Source: Mycobacterium triplex (GTDB lineage: Bacteria; Actinomycetota; Actinomycetes; Mycobacteriales; Mycobacteriaceae). Taken from it: DNA of 64,000 bases. Every line of letters begins with the position of its first letter. Position 1 is the first letter of the stretch. A program made the position numbers and the translations under genes. The stretch covers positions 1 through 64,000 of the forward strand of contig NZ_HG964446.1 in NCBI RefSeq assembly GCF_000689255.1, written 5' to 3'. Positions 1 through 7,598 of this stretch are shown here, one piece after another. The notes below the pieces were generated by a model, which saw only the letters and a program-made list of their open reading frames with translations, was not told where the DNA came from and did no database searches.

Positions 1-609
1 GGCGCCGGTGCCGCCGCACACCAGGAAGGCCATCCGGGCCGCGATGATGTCGGCGACCAACGCGGCCGCCGCCGGCTCGATCGCGCCCGCCGCGGTCAGG
101 GCGGCCAGATCCTGCGTGGCCGGGCGCAACACCCGCAGTGACAAGCAGGTGCCGCCGGCAGCCACCGGCGGCAACACCGCGTGCAACCGGACCGCGAACC
201 CGCCGACGCCGATACCGGACAACTGGCCGTCGACCCAGGGCTGCGCGTCATCCAGACGGCGGCCGGCCGCCAACGCCAGCCGCTGGGCCAGCCGTCGCAC
301 CGCCGCTTCGTCGGCAAAACGGATGTGGCTGCGTCGCAATCCGTTTCCATCGTCGACCCACACCGCGTCCGGCGCGGTGACCAGCACGTCGGTGGTGCCG
401 TCCGCGCACAGCAACGGCTCGAGAATTCCGGCGCCGGTCAGCTCGGTCTGTAACACCCGGAGGTTGGCCAGGACCTCGGTGTCGCCGAGCATCCCACCGG
501 ATTCGGCCCGAATGGCGGCGGCCACCACATTGGGCCGTAACGAAGATCCCGGCGGAATCGATTCCGCCGCCAGGCGCTCGCGCACCCGCTCGATAAGCGA
601 TCCGCTCAC
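1..609 (-). CDS. TadA/CpaF-type secretion ATPase, N-terminal 203 residues (cut by window edge)
   Basis: The minus strand reads open from a GTG at 609 to the window edge, which cuts the gene. The visible part begins MSGSLIERVRERLAAE and has the N-terminal domain of type II/IV secretion ATPases: an LLCADGTTDVLV segment near residue 70, a WVDGQLSGIGVGG segment near 130, and the start of the Walker A loop (CGGTGA) at the very end. The GTG overlaps the stop of the upstream ssd gene by four bases (GTGA), so the two are translationally coupled. It corresponds to M. tuberculosis Rv3659c. The expected role is powering assembly of Flp/Tad-type pili at the inner membrane. The Walker B and catalytic parts lie outside the window. 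Confidence 0.85.
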   Translation of the reverse strand, partial: MSGSLIERVRERLAAESIPPGSSLRPNVVAAAIRAESGGMLGDTEVLANLRVLQTELTGAGILEPLLCADGTTDVLVTAPDAVWVDDGNGLRRSHIRFADEAAVRRLAQRLALAAGRRLDDAQPWVDGQLSGIGVGGFAVRLHAVLPPVAAGGTCLSLRVLRPATQDLAALTAAGAIEPAAAALVADIIAARMAFLVCGGTGA

Positions 610-1697
610 GCCGCCCTGGCCTTCGGTCCGCGCGGCAATATCGCCAGGACCCGTCGAGCCGCCGCCGTCAGCGCCGATCGTCGCCCGAGCCGCAAGCCGC
701 CGTGTTCGAGCTGCTCGGCCAGCTGCGGCTGAGCTTTCATCGACGCCAGCAGCGGCAGGCTGGTGATGTCGGCGACTTCCGTCGCGCGCAATCCGCCCGG
801 CGACGGACCCCGGACCACCAAACCGAGGTTGGGGTTGATCGTGGCCAGTACCGGCGTCATCGCCGCCGTCGCCGCACAGGACCGCACGTCGCATGGGCTG
901 ATGACGACGACGAGGTCGGCGGCAACCAGCCCTGCCTGGGTTGCCTCGGTCAGACGCCGGGGCAGATCGCACACCACCGTGACTCCCCCGCGGCGGCCCG
1001 CATCGATGACCGCGTCTACCGGCCCGGCGTCCAGCTCGTAGCCGCGCCGCGTACCCGACAGCACGCTGACGCCGTGCAGGCGCGGCAGCGCTTCGCGCAC
1101 CGCCGGCCAGTTGAGCCGGCCGCCCTGCAACGCCAAGTCGGGCCAGCGCAACCCGGGTGTGGTCTCCCCGCCGAGCAACAAATCCACGCCGCCGCCCCAG
1201 GGATCAAGATCAAGCAGCAGTGCGTGATTCGCGGCCCGCGCCACTGCGGCCGCGAACAACGACGCCCCGGCCCCGCCGCAACCGCCGATCACCGCGACGG
1301 CGCCGCCACGCAACCCATCGTCCCGGATCGATTCAGCGGATTCCGCGAGCTCGCGGATCAACTCGTGTTCCTGCTCGGGCAGGCTCAGCACGTGCTGAGC
1401 TCCGACCGCAATGGCGGCCGCCCAGGTGGGCGGCGCGGGTTCGGCGGCGCACAGCACGGTGACGTGGACGCGGCGCGGCAGAGCAGCGCGCCCGCAACGG
1501 TCCGCACCCGCGGCATCGAGCACCACCGCCGCGGCCGCAGACCACGTTTTGCGACCCACCGCCGACTCGCCGGCATGCACCACTCGAACGCCGACCGCGG
1601 CGGCCACCCGATCCAGCTCGTCGCGCAAGATCGGGTCGGTCAACACCGCCAGTACACCCGCGGAATGCCTCGCTTCGGAGCCGGTAGCGATCGTCAC
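606..1697 (-). CDS. ssd: Septum-site-determining/Tad-locus MinD-like protein Ssd
   Basis: 363 aa from the GTG at 1697. The reading frame stays open further upstream, but that part lies in the intergenic region and does not resemble the family. The second half is a MinD/CpaE-like fold: VAVIGGCGGAGASLF as P-loop, LLLDLDPWGGGVDLLLGG as switch region, TVVCDLPRRLTEA and LVVVISPCDVRS as later strands. The P-loop has alanine where canonical Walker A has lysine, so nucleotide hydrolysis is doubtful. It corresponds to Rv3660c, reported to affect septation and the dormancy response. The four-base overlap with the downstream TadA-type ATPase suggests a Tad-locus role (polar localisation, as for CpaE). 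Confidence 0.8.
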   Translation of the reverse strand: MTIATGSEARHSAGVLAVLTDPILRDELDRVAAAVGVRVVHAGESAVGRKTWSAAAAVVLDAAGADRCGRAALPRRVHVTVLCAAEPAPPTWAAAIAVGAQHVLSLPEQEHELIRELAESAESIRDDGLRGGAVAVIGGCGGAGASLFAAAVARAANHALLLDLDPWGGGVDLLLGGETTPGLRWPDLALQGGRLNWPAVREALPRLHGVSVLSGTRRGYELDAGPVDAVIDAGRRGGVTVVCDLPRRLTEATQAGLVAADLVVVISPCDVRSCAATAAMTPVLATINPNLGLVVRGPSPGGLRATEVADITSLPLLASMKAQPQLAEQLEHGGLRLGRRSALTAAARRVLAILPRGPKARAA

Positions 1698-1739
1698 CCC
1701 ACCACCGTGCGGGCAGCTCAGGATGGCACACCAGTCCCA

Positions 1740-2050
1740 AACTTGGATTTGTGGAGAGATACGAGAGTGTGCACAAAGTTCGCGGTTCGGCGCTGGCCCG
1801 CCCGACGGATAACACTGTGCCCGCAACCGCCGAAGGGTGTACAAGACGGCCGGATTGTCGAGAAAATTACCCCAGAAAAGGGACGACCCCCGCCAGGGGG
1901 GGAGGAGGCGGAGGTCGTCGTGCATCAGCCCCGGGGGGTCGGGCTGATACACCCTCGGCTCAGGCCGAGTAATGCTTACTATACACACGACAGTGCGGAT
2001 TGACGCAAGTAGCTGTTTTTAGCGGAAAGCAACTTTGAGCCGCAAAAACA
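1740..2050 (+). ncRNA. Probable Ms1/6S-like RNA (MTS2823/ncRv13661 position), approximate ends
   Basis: The 440-nt gap between ssd and the HAD gene is the position of the abundant stationary-phase small RNA of M. tuberculosis (MTS2823), homologous to M. smegmatis Ms1, which binds RNA polymerase core. Here the gap is rich in secondary structure: a long hairpin with arms GACGACC (1882-1888) and GGTCGTC (1913-1919) extended by CGCC/GGCG, a second hairpin ATCAGCCC/GGGCTGAT (1924-1931, 1941-1948), and a third CTCGGC/GCCGAG (1954-1959, 1964-1969). Locus and structure support the call. The ends and strand are inferred from the M. tuberculosis arrangement, not read from the sequence. Confidence 0.5.
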
Positions 2051-2125
2051 CCGTTGGCCTCGTCCGTTACAACTGTCGAGTACGGAATTTGCCGGCACTC
2101 CCCCGGACACGCCGGCCGACCGACC

Positions 2126-2137
2126 TATGCTGAGTCG
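2126..2137 (+). promoter_or_regulatory. -10 element of a leaderless promoter for the HAD gene
   Basis: TATGCT (2126-2131) fits TANNNT and sits 6 nt before the GTG at 2138, so transcription should begin at or next to the start codon. This supports that GTG over the ATG at 2054. Confidence 0.55.
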
Positions 2138-2995
2138 GTGACCGTCTCCGACCCGGAAGCGCATCAGCAAACCTTGGCGCAGGCCCCCTCGCCGGGCACT
2201 CCGCACGCCAAAACCGCGGCCTTTTTCGACCTGGATAAGACGATCATCGCCAAGTCCAGCACCCTGGCTTTCAGCAAACCGTTCTTCAACCAGGGTCTGC
2301 TCAACCGGCGGGCCGTACTGAAGTCCAGCTACGCCCAATTCATTTTTCTGCTCTCTGGTGCCGATCATGACCAGATGGACCGACTGCGCACCCACATGAC
2401 CAACATGTGCACCGGTTGGGATGTCGCTCAGGTCAAGTCGATCATCGACGAAACCCTGCACGACATCGTGACTCCGCTGGTGTTCGCCGAGGCCGCGGAT
2501 CTGATCGCGGCGCACAAGTTGTGCGGCCGAGACGTCGTGGTGGTGTCCGCCTCCGGCGAGGAAATCGTCGCGCCGATCGCCCGGGCGCTGGGTGCCACGC
2601 ATGCCATGGCGACCCGCATGGTCGTCGAGGATGGCAAGTACACCGGCGACGTCGCCTTCTATTGCTACGGCGAGGGCAAGGTCCAGGCGATCCGCGAGCT
2701 GGCCGCCCGCGAGGGCTATCCGCTGGAACACTGCTACGCCTACTCGGACTCGATCACCGACCTGCCGATGCTCGAGTCGGTCGGGCATCCCAGCGTGGTC
2801 AACCCCGACCGCGGTTTGCGCAAGGAAGCGACCGAACGCGGTTGGCCCGTGCTGAGTTTCTCGCGACCGGTCTCGCTGCGAGACCGGATTCCGGCGCCGT
2901 CGGGGGCCGCGATCGCCACCACGGCCGCGGTGAGTATCACCGCGCTGGCCGCCGGTGCCGTGACCTACTCGCTGCTGCGCCGCTTCGCGCTCTAG
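2138..2995 (+). CDS. HAD-family phosphatase with C-terminal membrane segment (HAD-IB, SerB-like)
   Basis: 285 aa from GTG 2138, chosen because the M. tuberculosis orthologue Rv3661 begins with the same MTVSD and because a TANNNT box lies 6 nt upstream. Motif I is FFDLDKTII (nucleophile Asp31, acid Asp33), motif II is VVSASGE near 140, and the motif III/IV region is AYSDSITDLPML near 205. These are the hallmarks of HAD subfamily IB, which contains phosphoserine phosphatases and lysophospholipid phosphatases. The final about 35 residues (ATTAAVSITALAAGAVTYSL) form one predicted membrane helix, so the enzyme is probably tail-anchored. The substrate cannot be read from the sequence; serine biosynthesis is one option only. 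Confidence 0.85.
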   Translation: MTVSDPEAHQQTLAQAPSPGTPHAKTAAFFDLDKTIIAKSSTLAFSKPFFNQGLLNRRAVLKSSYAQFIFLLSGADHDQMDRLRTHMTNMCTGWDVAQVKSIIDETLHDIVTPLVFAEAADLIAAHKLCGRDVVVVSASGEEIVAPIARALGATHAMATRMVVEDGKYTGDVAFYCYGEGKVQAIRELAAREGYPLEHCYAYSDSITDLPMLESVGHPSVVNPDRGLRKEATERGWPVLSFSRPVSLRDRIPAPSGAAIATTAAVSITALAAGAVTYSLLRRFAL

Positions 2996-3354
2996 GCGCG
3001 CCTGTCAGCAAACCCGCCGCGCGGCCAGATTCCTGTGAATTCGCAACGTTTGCCGAATTGGGCCTTGCTGTGCTAAGGCTCCAGTAGTACAAAGGAACCA
3101 CGGAAGCCCGGTAAGGCCTAGGTCGATCCGGAAGAGAAGGTTCGTTCTCCCAACCCGGGCGCCCAGCACGGTACTCGGCACCCACGCGGAGTCATAGCCG
3201 CGATAATGGCAGTAGTGTTGCGGGCCTGCGTAATTGCGAAAAGCAGAAAGTATGAACAGCCCTTTGGGTGGGGTTGTGATTTGAAGCGTCGCAAGATCGC
3301 CGAGGCCACCCACGCATCCCAAAAAATGCACGCTTGGTAACCGAGTTCCGTGCT
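2996..3354. other. Intergenic region without a recognisable gene
   Basis: 359 nt between the convergent HAD and Fic-like genes, before the large palindrome. It is less GC-rich than the flanks, especially 3060-3345. No open frame resembles a protein and no tRNA-like or riboswitch-like fold was recognised. Confidence 0.5.
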
Positions 3355-3394
3355 AGCGGGCGGCGGACCGAGATATCTCGGAACGCCGCCCGCT
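3355..3394. terminator. Large palindromic hairpin between convergent genes
   Basis: An 11-bp perfect stem AGCGGGCGGCG (3355-3365) / CGCCGCCCGCT (3384-3394) encloses a 14-nt perfect palindrome CCGAGATATCTCGG (3368-3381), with one 2-nt mismatch on each side. The 40-nt structure lies between the stops of two convergent genes (2995 and 3427). It has no U-tract on either strand, so as a terminator it would be of the hairpin-only type. A bidirectional terminator is the simplest reading. Confidence 0.55.
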
Positions 3395-3426
3395 CTACAT
3401 GTCTGGACCCATCTCTCGGGGGTGGC

Positions 3427-4188
3427 TCAACCTTTTCCGGGCAACGACTCGGCGATCGACAACGCCTCCTGCGCACCGGCCTGCAGCGCCCGGCAGCACA
3501 GCACCAACCACGCCCCGACGCCGGCCGGTGTGCCTTCGGCGAATCCGCTTGCGGCAGCGCGATAGTCACCGGGTTTGCGCATCCAGCTCACTTCGGGCAC
3601 ACCGAGTCCGTGCGGATCCAGCCCGCTGGCAATCGTCACCAGGCGCGACACCGCGCGCGCGACCACGCCGTCTGCGCTGCCAAAGGGCTTGAGCGTCAGC
3701 AGTTCTCCGTGCGCGACGGCGGCGACCACGGGTGCCGGTACCTGCGTGCGACCGGTCACCAACTCGACGAGTAGCTCGAGGCGCGGCCCGATCTCGGGGT
3801 CGGCTCGCGGCCGGCCCAACTGTTCGTCGTCGACCTGGTCGGCCGCGGCGAGCATGTGCAGCCGGGCCAACGCCTGCAACGGCGAGCGCTGCCACACGCC
3901 GATCAGCGTCCCGCCGCCGCCCTCCAGCGCCTGAGCTACCCGCAGCGCTCCGCCGAACACCGGATCGCTCACCCCCGAGCTGTCCGCCAAGTCCTCGAAC
4001 CGCACCGGGCCGCCGTCGAGCACCGAGGAAGCGCGCGCCGCCCGCAACGCGGCCTCGGCCGCTGTCACCGGCCAGCCGCGCAGATTGGCCCGATGCCGGT
4101 GCGCGCGGCCCAACGCGTCGCGGGCCCGGTCACTGGCCTCGGCAACGCCGGGGAGCTCGATCAGCGGAGCCAGCGGGTCGGCCGTCAC
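3427..4188 (-). CDS. Degenerate Fic-like protein at the end of the dpp operon
   Basis: 253 aa from GTG 4188; the upstream part of the frame overlaps dppD and is not coding. It corresponds to Rv3662c, usually called a conserved hypothetical. The pattern VAAVAHGELLTLKPFGSADGV followed by VARAVSRLV, a later WMRKPGDYRAA and a distant AWLVLCCRAL follows the layout of Fic domains (helix, HPFxDGNGRxxR loop, YxxAL helix). The catalytic His is Lys and the Asn/Gly anchor is lost (KPFGSADGVVAR), so AMPylation is unlikely. It lies 11 nt after dppD, so it is co-transcribed. The family assignment is an inference from pattern only; the function is unknown. Confidence 0.6.
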   Translation of the reverse strand: MTADPLAPLIELPGVAEASDRARDALGRAHRHRANLRGWPVTAAEAALRAARASSVLDGGPVRFEDLADSSGVSDPVFGGALRVAQALEGGGGTLIGVWQRSPLQALARLHMLAAADQVDDEQLGRPRADPEIGPRLELLVELVTGRTQVPAPVVAAVAHGELLTLKPFGSADGVVARAVSRLVTIASGLDPHGLGVPEVSWMRKPGDYRAAASGFAEGTPAGVGAWLVLCCRALQAGAQEALSIAESLPGKG

Positions 4189-4199
4189 AGGTTGCCAAC

Positions 4200-5816
4200 C
4201 TATCGGGGCGGCATGGACGCCCCGGGAATGGCCTCCAGCAATTGGCGGGTGTAGTCGTGGCCGGGCCTGCTGAACAGCTCTTCGGTGGCGGCATGCTCCA
4301 CGATCCGCCCGGCGCGCATCACCAGCACGTCGTCGGCGATCTGCCGGATCACCGCCAGGTCGTGGCTGATGAACAGATAGGCCAGGCCGAGTTCGGCCTG
4401 CAGCGCGGCCAGCAGGTCCAGTATCTGTGCCTGCACCAGCACGTCGAGCGCCGACACCGCCTCGTCGCACACCAGCACCTCGGGCCGCAGTGCCAACGCT
4501 CGCGCGATCGCGACGCGTTGGCGCTGGCCGCCGGAGAGCTCGCGCGGCAACCTGCCCAGCACCGACGACGGGAGGGCCACCTGGTCGACGAGCTCGCGCA
4601 CCGCTTTTTCGCGCTGGCCGCGGTCGCCGACGCGGTGGATCCGCAGCGGCTCCTCGATGGCGCGGAACACCGAATACATCGGATCCAGGCTGCTGTAGGG
4701 GTTCTGGAACACCGGCTGCACGCGCCGGCGAAAGGCCATCATCGCGTCGCGGTCCAACGCGTCGGAGATCTCGGTACCGTCGAAAACAACTGTGCCCGAG
4801 GTGGGTTGGAGTAAGCCCAACGCCATCCGGGCCACCGTCGACTTACCCGAACCCGATTCGCCGACGATGGCCAGCGTGCTGGCCCGGCGCAGCGCGAAGG
4901 ACACCGCGTCGACGGCGCGGAACTGCGTCCGGCGCCACGGTGCACCGTGCGACTCGCGATAGACCTTGGTCAGCTCCGAGGCGATGAGGATGTCGTCGGC
5001 CCGAGCGTTTGCCGGCGGACGTGCCGGTGCCGCACTCCGGATCGTCAGCGACGGAGCCGCGGCCACCAGCCGGCGGGTGTACTCGTGTTGCGGGTCGCGC
5101 AGGATCGACTGCGCGGCACCGGATTCCACCACCACGCCGCGGTGGACGACGACCACGCGCTCGGCTCGTTCGGCGGCCAGCGCCAGATCGTGGGTGATCA
5201 GCAACAGCGCGGTGCCCAGCTCGTCGGTGAGACGCTGCAGATGGTCGAGCACTTGCCGTTGCACCGTGACGTCCAGCGCGGACGTCGGCTCGTCGGCGAT
5301 CAGCAGCTGCGGGTGACCCGCCAGCCCGATGGCGATCAGTGCGCGCTGGCACATGCCGCCGGACAGCTGGTGCGGGTACTTGCCCGCTTGCTTCTCCGGA
5401 TTCGGCATACCGGCCTGGGCGAGCAGCTCCACCGCCCGTCGGCGGGCGTGGCGGCCATTGGTGTTGGCCCGCAACGCTTCTGAAATTTGGAAGCCGACCT
5501 TCCAGACCGGGTTGAGATTGGTCATCGGGTCTTGGGGCACGTAGCCGATGCGGCGGCCCCTGATCGAGCGCAGCAGACGACGGTCAGCAGAGGTGATGTC
5601 CTGCCCGTCAAAAGTGATGCGGCCGGCCGTGATTCGGCCCCCGGGTGGCAGCAGCCCCAGGATCGCGGCGGCCGTGGTGGATTTTCCAGATCCCGATTCG
5701 CCGACCACGGCGACCGTCTGCCCGCGCATGACACTCAGGTCGACGCCGCGCACCGCGGGGGCGTGGTCGCCGAACCGGACTTCCAAGCCCTCGACCGTCA
5801 ACAACGCGGTGCTCAT
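4200..5816 (-). CDS. dppD: Dipeptide ABC transporter ATPase with two nucleotide-binding domains (DppD/DppF fusion)
   Basis: 538 aa holding two complete ABC ATPase domains. Domain 1 (about 1-260) has Walker A GESGSGKST, signature LSGGM and Walker B LLIADEPTSALD. Domain 2 (about 275-538) has a second GESGSGKST, signature LSGGQ and VLVCDEAVSALD. The fused layout means one polypeptide supplies the ATPase pair that DppD and DppF provide in E. coli. ATG 5816 overlaps the dppC stop by four bases (ATGA). It corresponds to Rv3663c. In M. tuberculosis DppABCD imports di/tripeptides and has been linked to haem uptake. Cytoplasmic face of the membrane. Confidence 0.93.
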   Translation of the reverse strand: MSTALLTVEGLEVRFGDHAPAVRGVDLSVMRGQTVAVVGESGSGKSTTAAAILGLLPPGGRITAGRITFDGQDITSADRRLLRSIRGRRIGYVPQDPMTNLNPVWKVGFQISEALRANTNGRHARRRAVELLAQAGMPNPEKQAGKYPHQLSGGMCQRALIAIGLAGHPQLLIADEPTSALDVTVQRQVLDHLQRLTDELGTALLLITHDLALAAERAERVVVVHRGVVVESGAAQSILRDPQHEYTRRLVAAAPSLTIRSAAPARPPANARADDILIASELTKVYRESHGAPWRRTQFRAVDAVSFALRRASTLAIVGESGSGKSTVARMALGLLQPTSGTVVFDGTEISDALDRDAMMAFRRRVQPVFQNPYSSLDPMYSVFRAIEEPLRIHRVGDRGQREKAVRELVDQVALPSSVLGRLPRELSGGQRQRVAIARALALRPEVLVCDEAVSALDVLVQAQILDLLAALQAELGLAYLFISHDLAVIRQIADDVLVMRAGRIVEHAATEELFSRPGHDYTRQLLEAIPGASMPPR

Positions 5817-6676
5817 GCGCGCTGCGCCCGCGAGGCCGGATCCAGGGCGTCGCGCAGGGCGTCACCCATCATCATGAACGCCAGCACCGTAATCGCCAGC
5901 GCGCCGGCCGGATAGAACAAGATCGGCGAACCGGCCCGCAGCCGCGTCTGCGCCAGGTTGATGTCGCCGCCCCACGAGACCACCGAAGTCGGCAGTCCGA
6001 CGCCGAGGTAGGACAGCGTGGCCTCGGTGACGATGAACGCGCCCAGCGCAATCGTCGACACCGCGATCACCGGGCCCGCGGCGTTGGGCAGCGCATGCCG
6101 CAACAGGGTTTGAAACCTGCTCAACCCCAAGGCTTTCGCTGCCAGCACGTAGTCGCTGGCCCGGACCTCCAGCACTGCGCCGCGGGCGATCCTGGCCACC
6201 TGCGGCCAGCCGAACAACGCCAGGATGGCGATCACCGTCCACACCGTGCGGTGGTGCAGCACCTGCATCAGCACGATTGCGGCCAGCAACAGCGGCAGCC
6301 CGAAGAACACGTCGGCGATGCGCGAGACCACCGCGTCGATCCAGCCGCCGTAAAACCCGGCCAGTGCGCCCACGGCCCCGCCGACGACGAACACCAGCAG
6401 CGTGGCGCCCAACCCAACCGTCACCGAGGCCCGCGCCCCGTAGACGGTGCGCGCGTAGATGTCGTGGCCCTGCAGATCCGTGCCGAACCAGTGCGCCGCC
6501 GAGGGATCGAGCAGGCTTTGGCTGGGATCGGCGTAGCTGGGGTCGGCATCGGTGAACAGCGCCGGGAACAGCGCGACCAGAAGGATCAGCAAAATCAGCA
6601 GCGCGGCGACGACGAACTTGGGGCGCCGGTGCAACTTCCGCCAGGTCTCGCCCCAAAAGCCGGAGTGCTCAGCCAT
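5813..6676 (-). CDS. dppC: Dipeptide ABC transporter permease DppC
   Basis: 287 aa from ATG 6676. A possible earlier start at 6703 would run further into dppB, so the short ATGGCTGA overlap with the dppB stop (8 nt) was preferred. One N-terminal helix (residues about 20-40) is followed by a BPD_transp_1 domain with about five helices. The EAA loop that docks to the ATPase is AAKALGLSRFQTLLRHALPN. The N-terminal extension plus the LDP(S/A)AAHWFGTD segment is typical of OppC/DppC permeases. It corresponds to Rv3664c and acts as a heterodimer with DppB. Confidence 0.92.
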   Translation of the reverse strand: MAEHSGFWGETWRKLHRRPKFVVAALLILLILLVALFPALFTDADPSYADPSQSLLDPSAAHWFGTDLQGHDIYARTVYGARASVTVGLGATLLVFVVGGAVGALAGFYGGWIDAVVSRIADVFFGLPLLLAAIVLMQVLHHRTVWTVIAILALFGWPQVARIARGAVLEVRASDYVLAAKALGLSRFQTLLRHALPNAAGPVIAVSTIALGAFIVTEATLSYLGVGLPTSVVSWGGDINLAQTRLRAGSPILFYPAGALAITVLAFMMMGDALRDALDPASRAQRA

Positions 6677-7595
6677 AGCGGATCCTCGGGTCCAGTGCCG
6701 CATAGAGCAAGTCGACCAGCAGGTTGGTGATCAGATAGATCAGCACCAGCACCGTCACGATCGACACCACGGTCGGCGCCTCCTGCCGGGTGACGGCCTG
6801 ATACAGCACGCCGCCGACGCCGTGAATGTTGAAGATGCCTTCGGTGACAATGGCTCCGCCCATCAGCGCGCCCACGTCGGCGCCCAGGAAGGTCACCACC
6901 GGGACCAGCGAGTTGCGCAGGATGTGCACGGTCACCACCCGCGGTCGCGACAGCCCCTTGGCGGTAGCGGTGCGGACATAGTCGGCATGCGCGTTGGCGG
7001 CCACCGCCGATCGGGTCAACCGCACGATGTAGGCGAATGACACCGAGCCCAGCACTATTCCGGGTAGCAGCAGGCGTGCGAACGTCGCCCGCTCGCCGAC
7101 GGTGACCGGCGCGATGCCCAGCCGGACACCGAACACGAATTGGGCCAGAAAGCCCAGCACGAAGATCGGGATCGCGATGATGATCAATCCGGTGATCAGC
7201 ACCGTCGAGTCGAACAGCCCACCGGTGCGCAGCCCGGATATCACACCGAACCCGATTCCCAGCACCGCCTCCACGACCAGCGCGATCAGCGCCAGCCGGA
7301 GCGTGACCGGAAAGGCATGTGCCAGAACGGCACTGACCGGCAGGCCGGAATAGGCGCGGCCCAGGTCGCCTTGCAGAACACCGCCCAGATAGCGCAGGTA
7401 CTGCAGCAGAAAGGGATCGTCGAGGTGGTAGCGCGCCCGCAGCTGCGCGGCCACCGCCGGAGTCAGCGGCCGGTCCCCGGCGATCGCGGCCAGCGGGTCG
7501 CCGGGCAACAGGAAGACCATGCCGTAGATCAGCAAGGTGGCACCCAGGAATACCGGCACCATGACGGCAATCCGGCGCGCGATGTACCACCCCAT
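6669..7595 (-). CDS. dppB: Dipeptide ABC transporter permease DppB
   Basis: 308 aa, ATG at 7595, three bases after the dppA stop. The N-terminus MGWYIARRIAVMVPVFLGA is the typical DppB/OppB first helix, followed by the LPGDPL motif. Six predicted membrane segments; the ATPase-docking EAA loop is TATAKGLSRPRVVTVHILRN. It corresponds to Rv3665c. Operon order dppA-B-C-D with overlaps of a few bases indicates a single transcript from the promoter before dppA. Confidence 0.92.
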   Translation of the reverse strand: MGWYIARRIAVMVPVFLGATLLIYGMVFLLPGDPLAAIAGDRPLTPAVAAQLRARYHLDDPFLLQYLRYLGGVLQGDLGRAYSGLPVSAVLAHAFPVTLRLALIALVVEAVLGIGFGVISGLRTGGLFDSTVLITGLIIIAIPIFVLGFLAQFVFGVRLGIAPVTVGERATFARLLLPGIVLGSVSFAYIVRLTRSAVAANAHADYVRTATAKGLSRPRVVTVHILRNSLVPVVTFLGADVGALMGGAIVTEGIFNIHGVGGVLYQAVTRQEAPTVVSIVTVLVLIYLITNLLVDLLYAALDPRIRYG

Positions 7596-7598
7596 GTC

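Noticed and set aside
702..2003. A 433-residue plus-strand open frame opposite ssd
   Set aside because: Antisense shadow with Arg/Gln/Pro-rich composition and no motif; ssd is clearly coding on the other strand.
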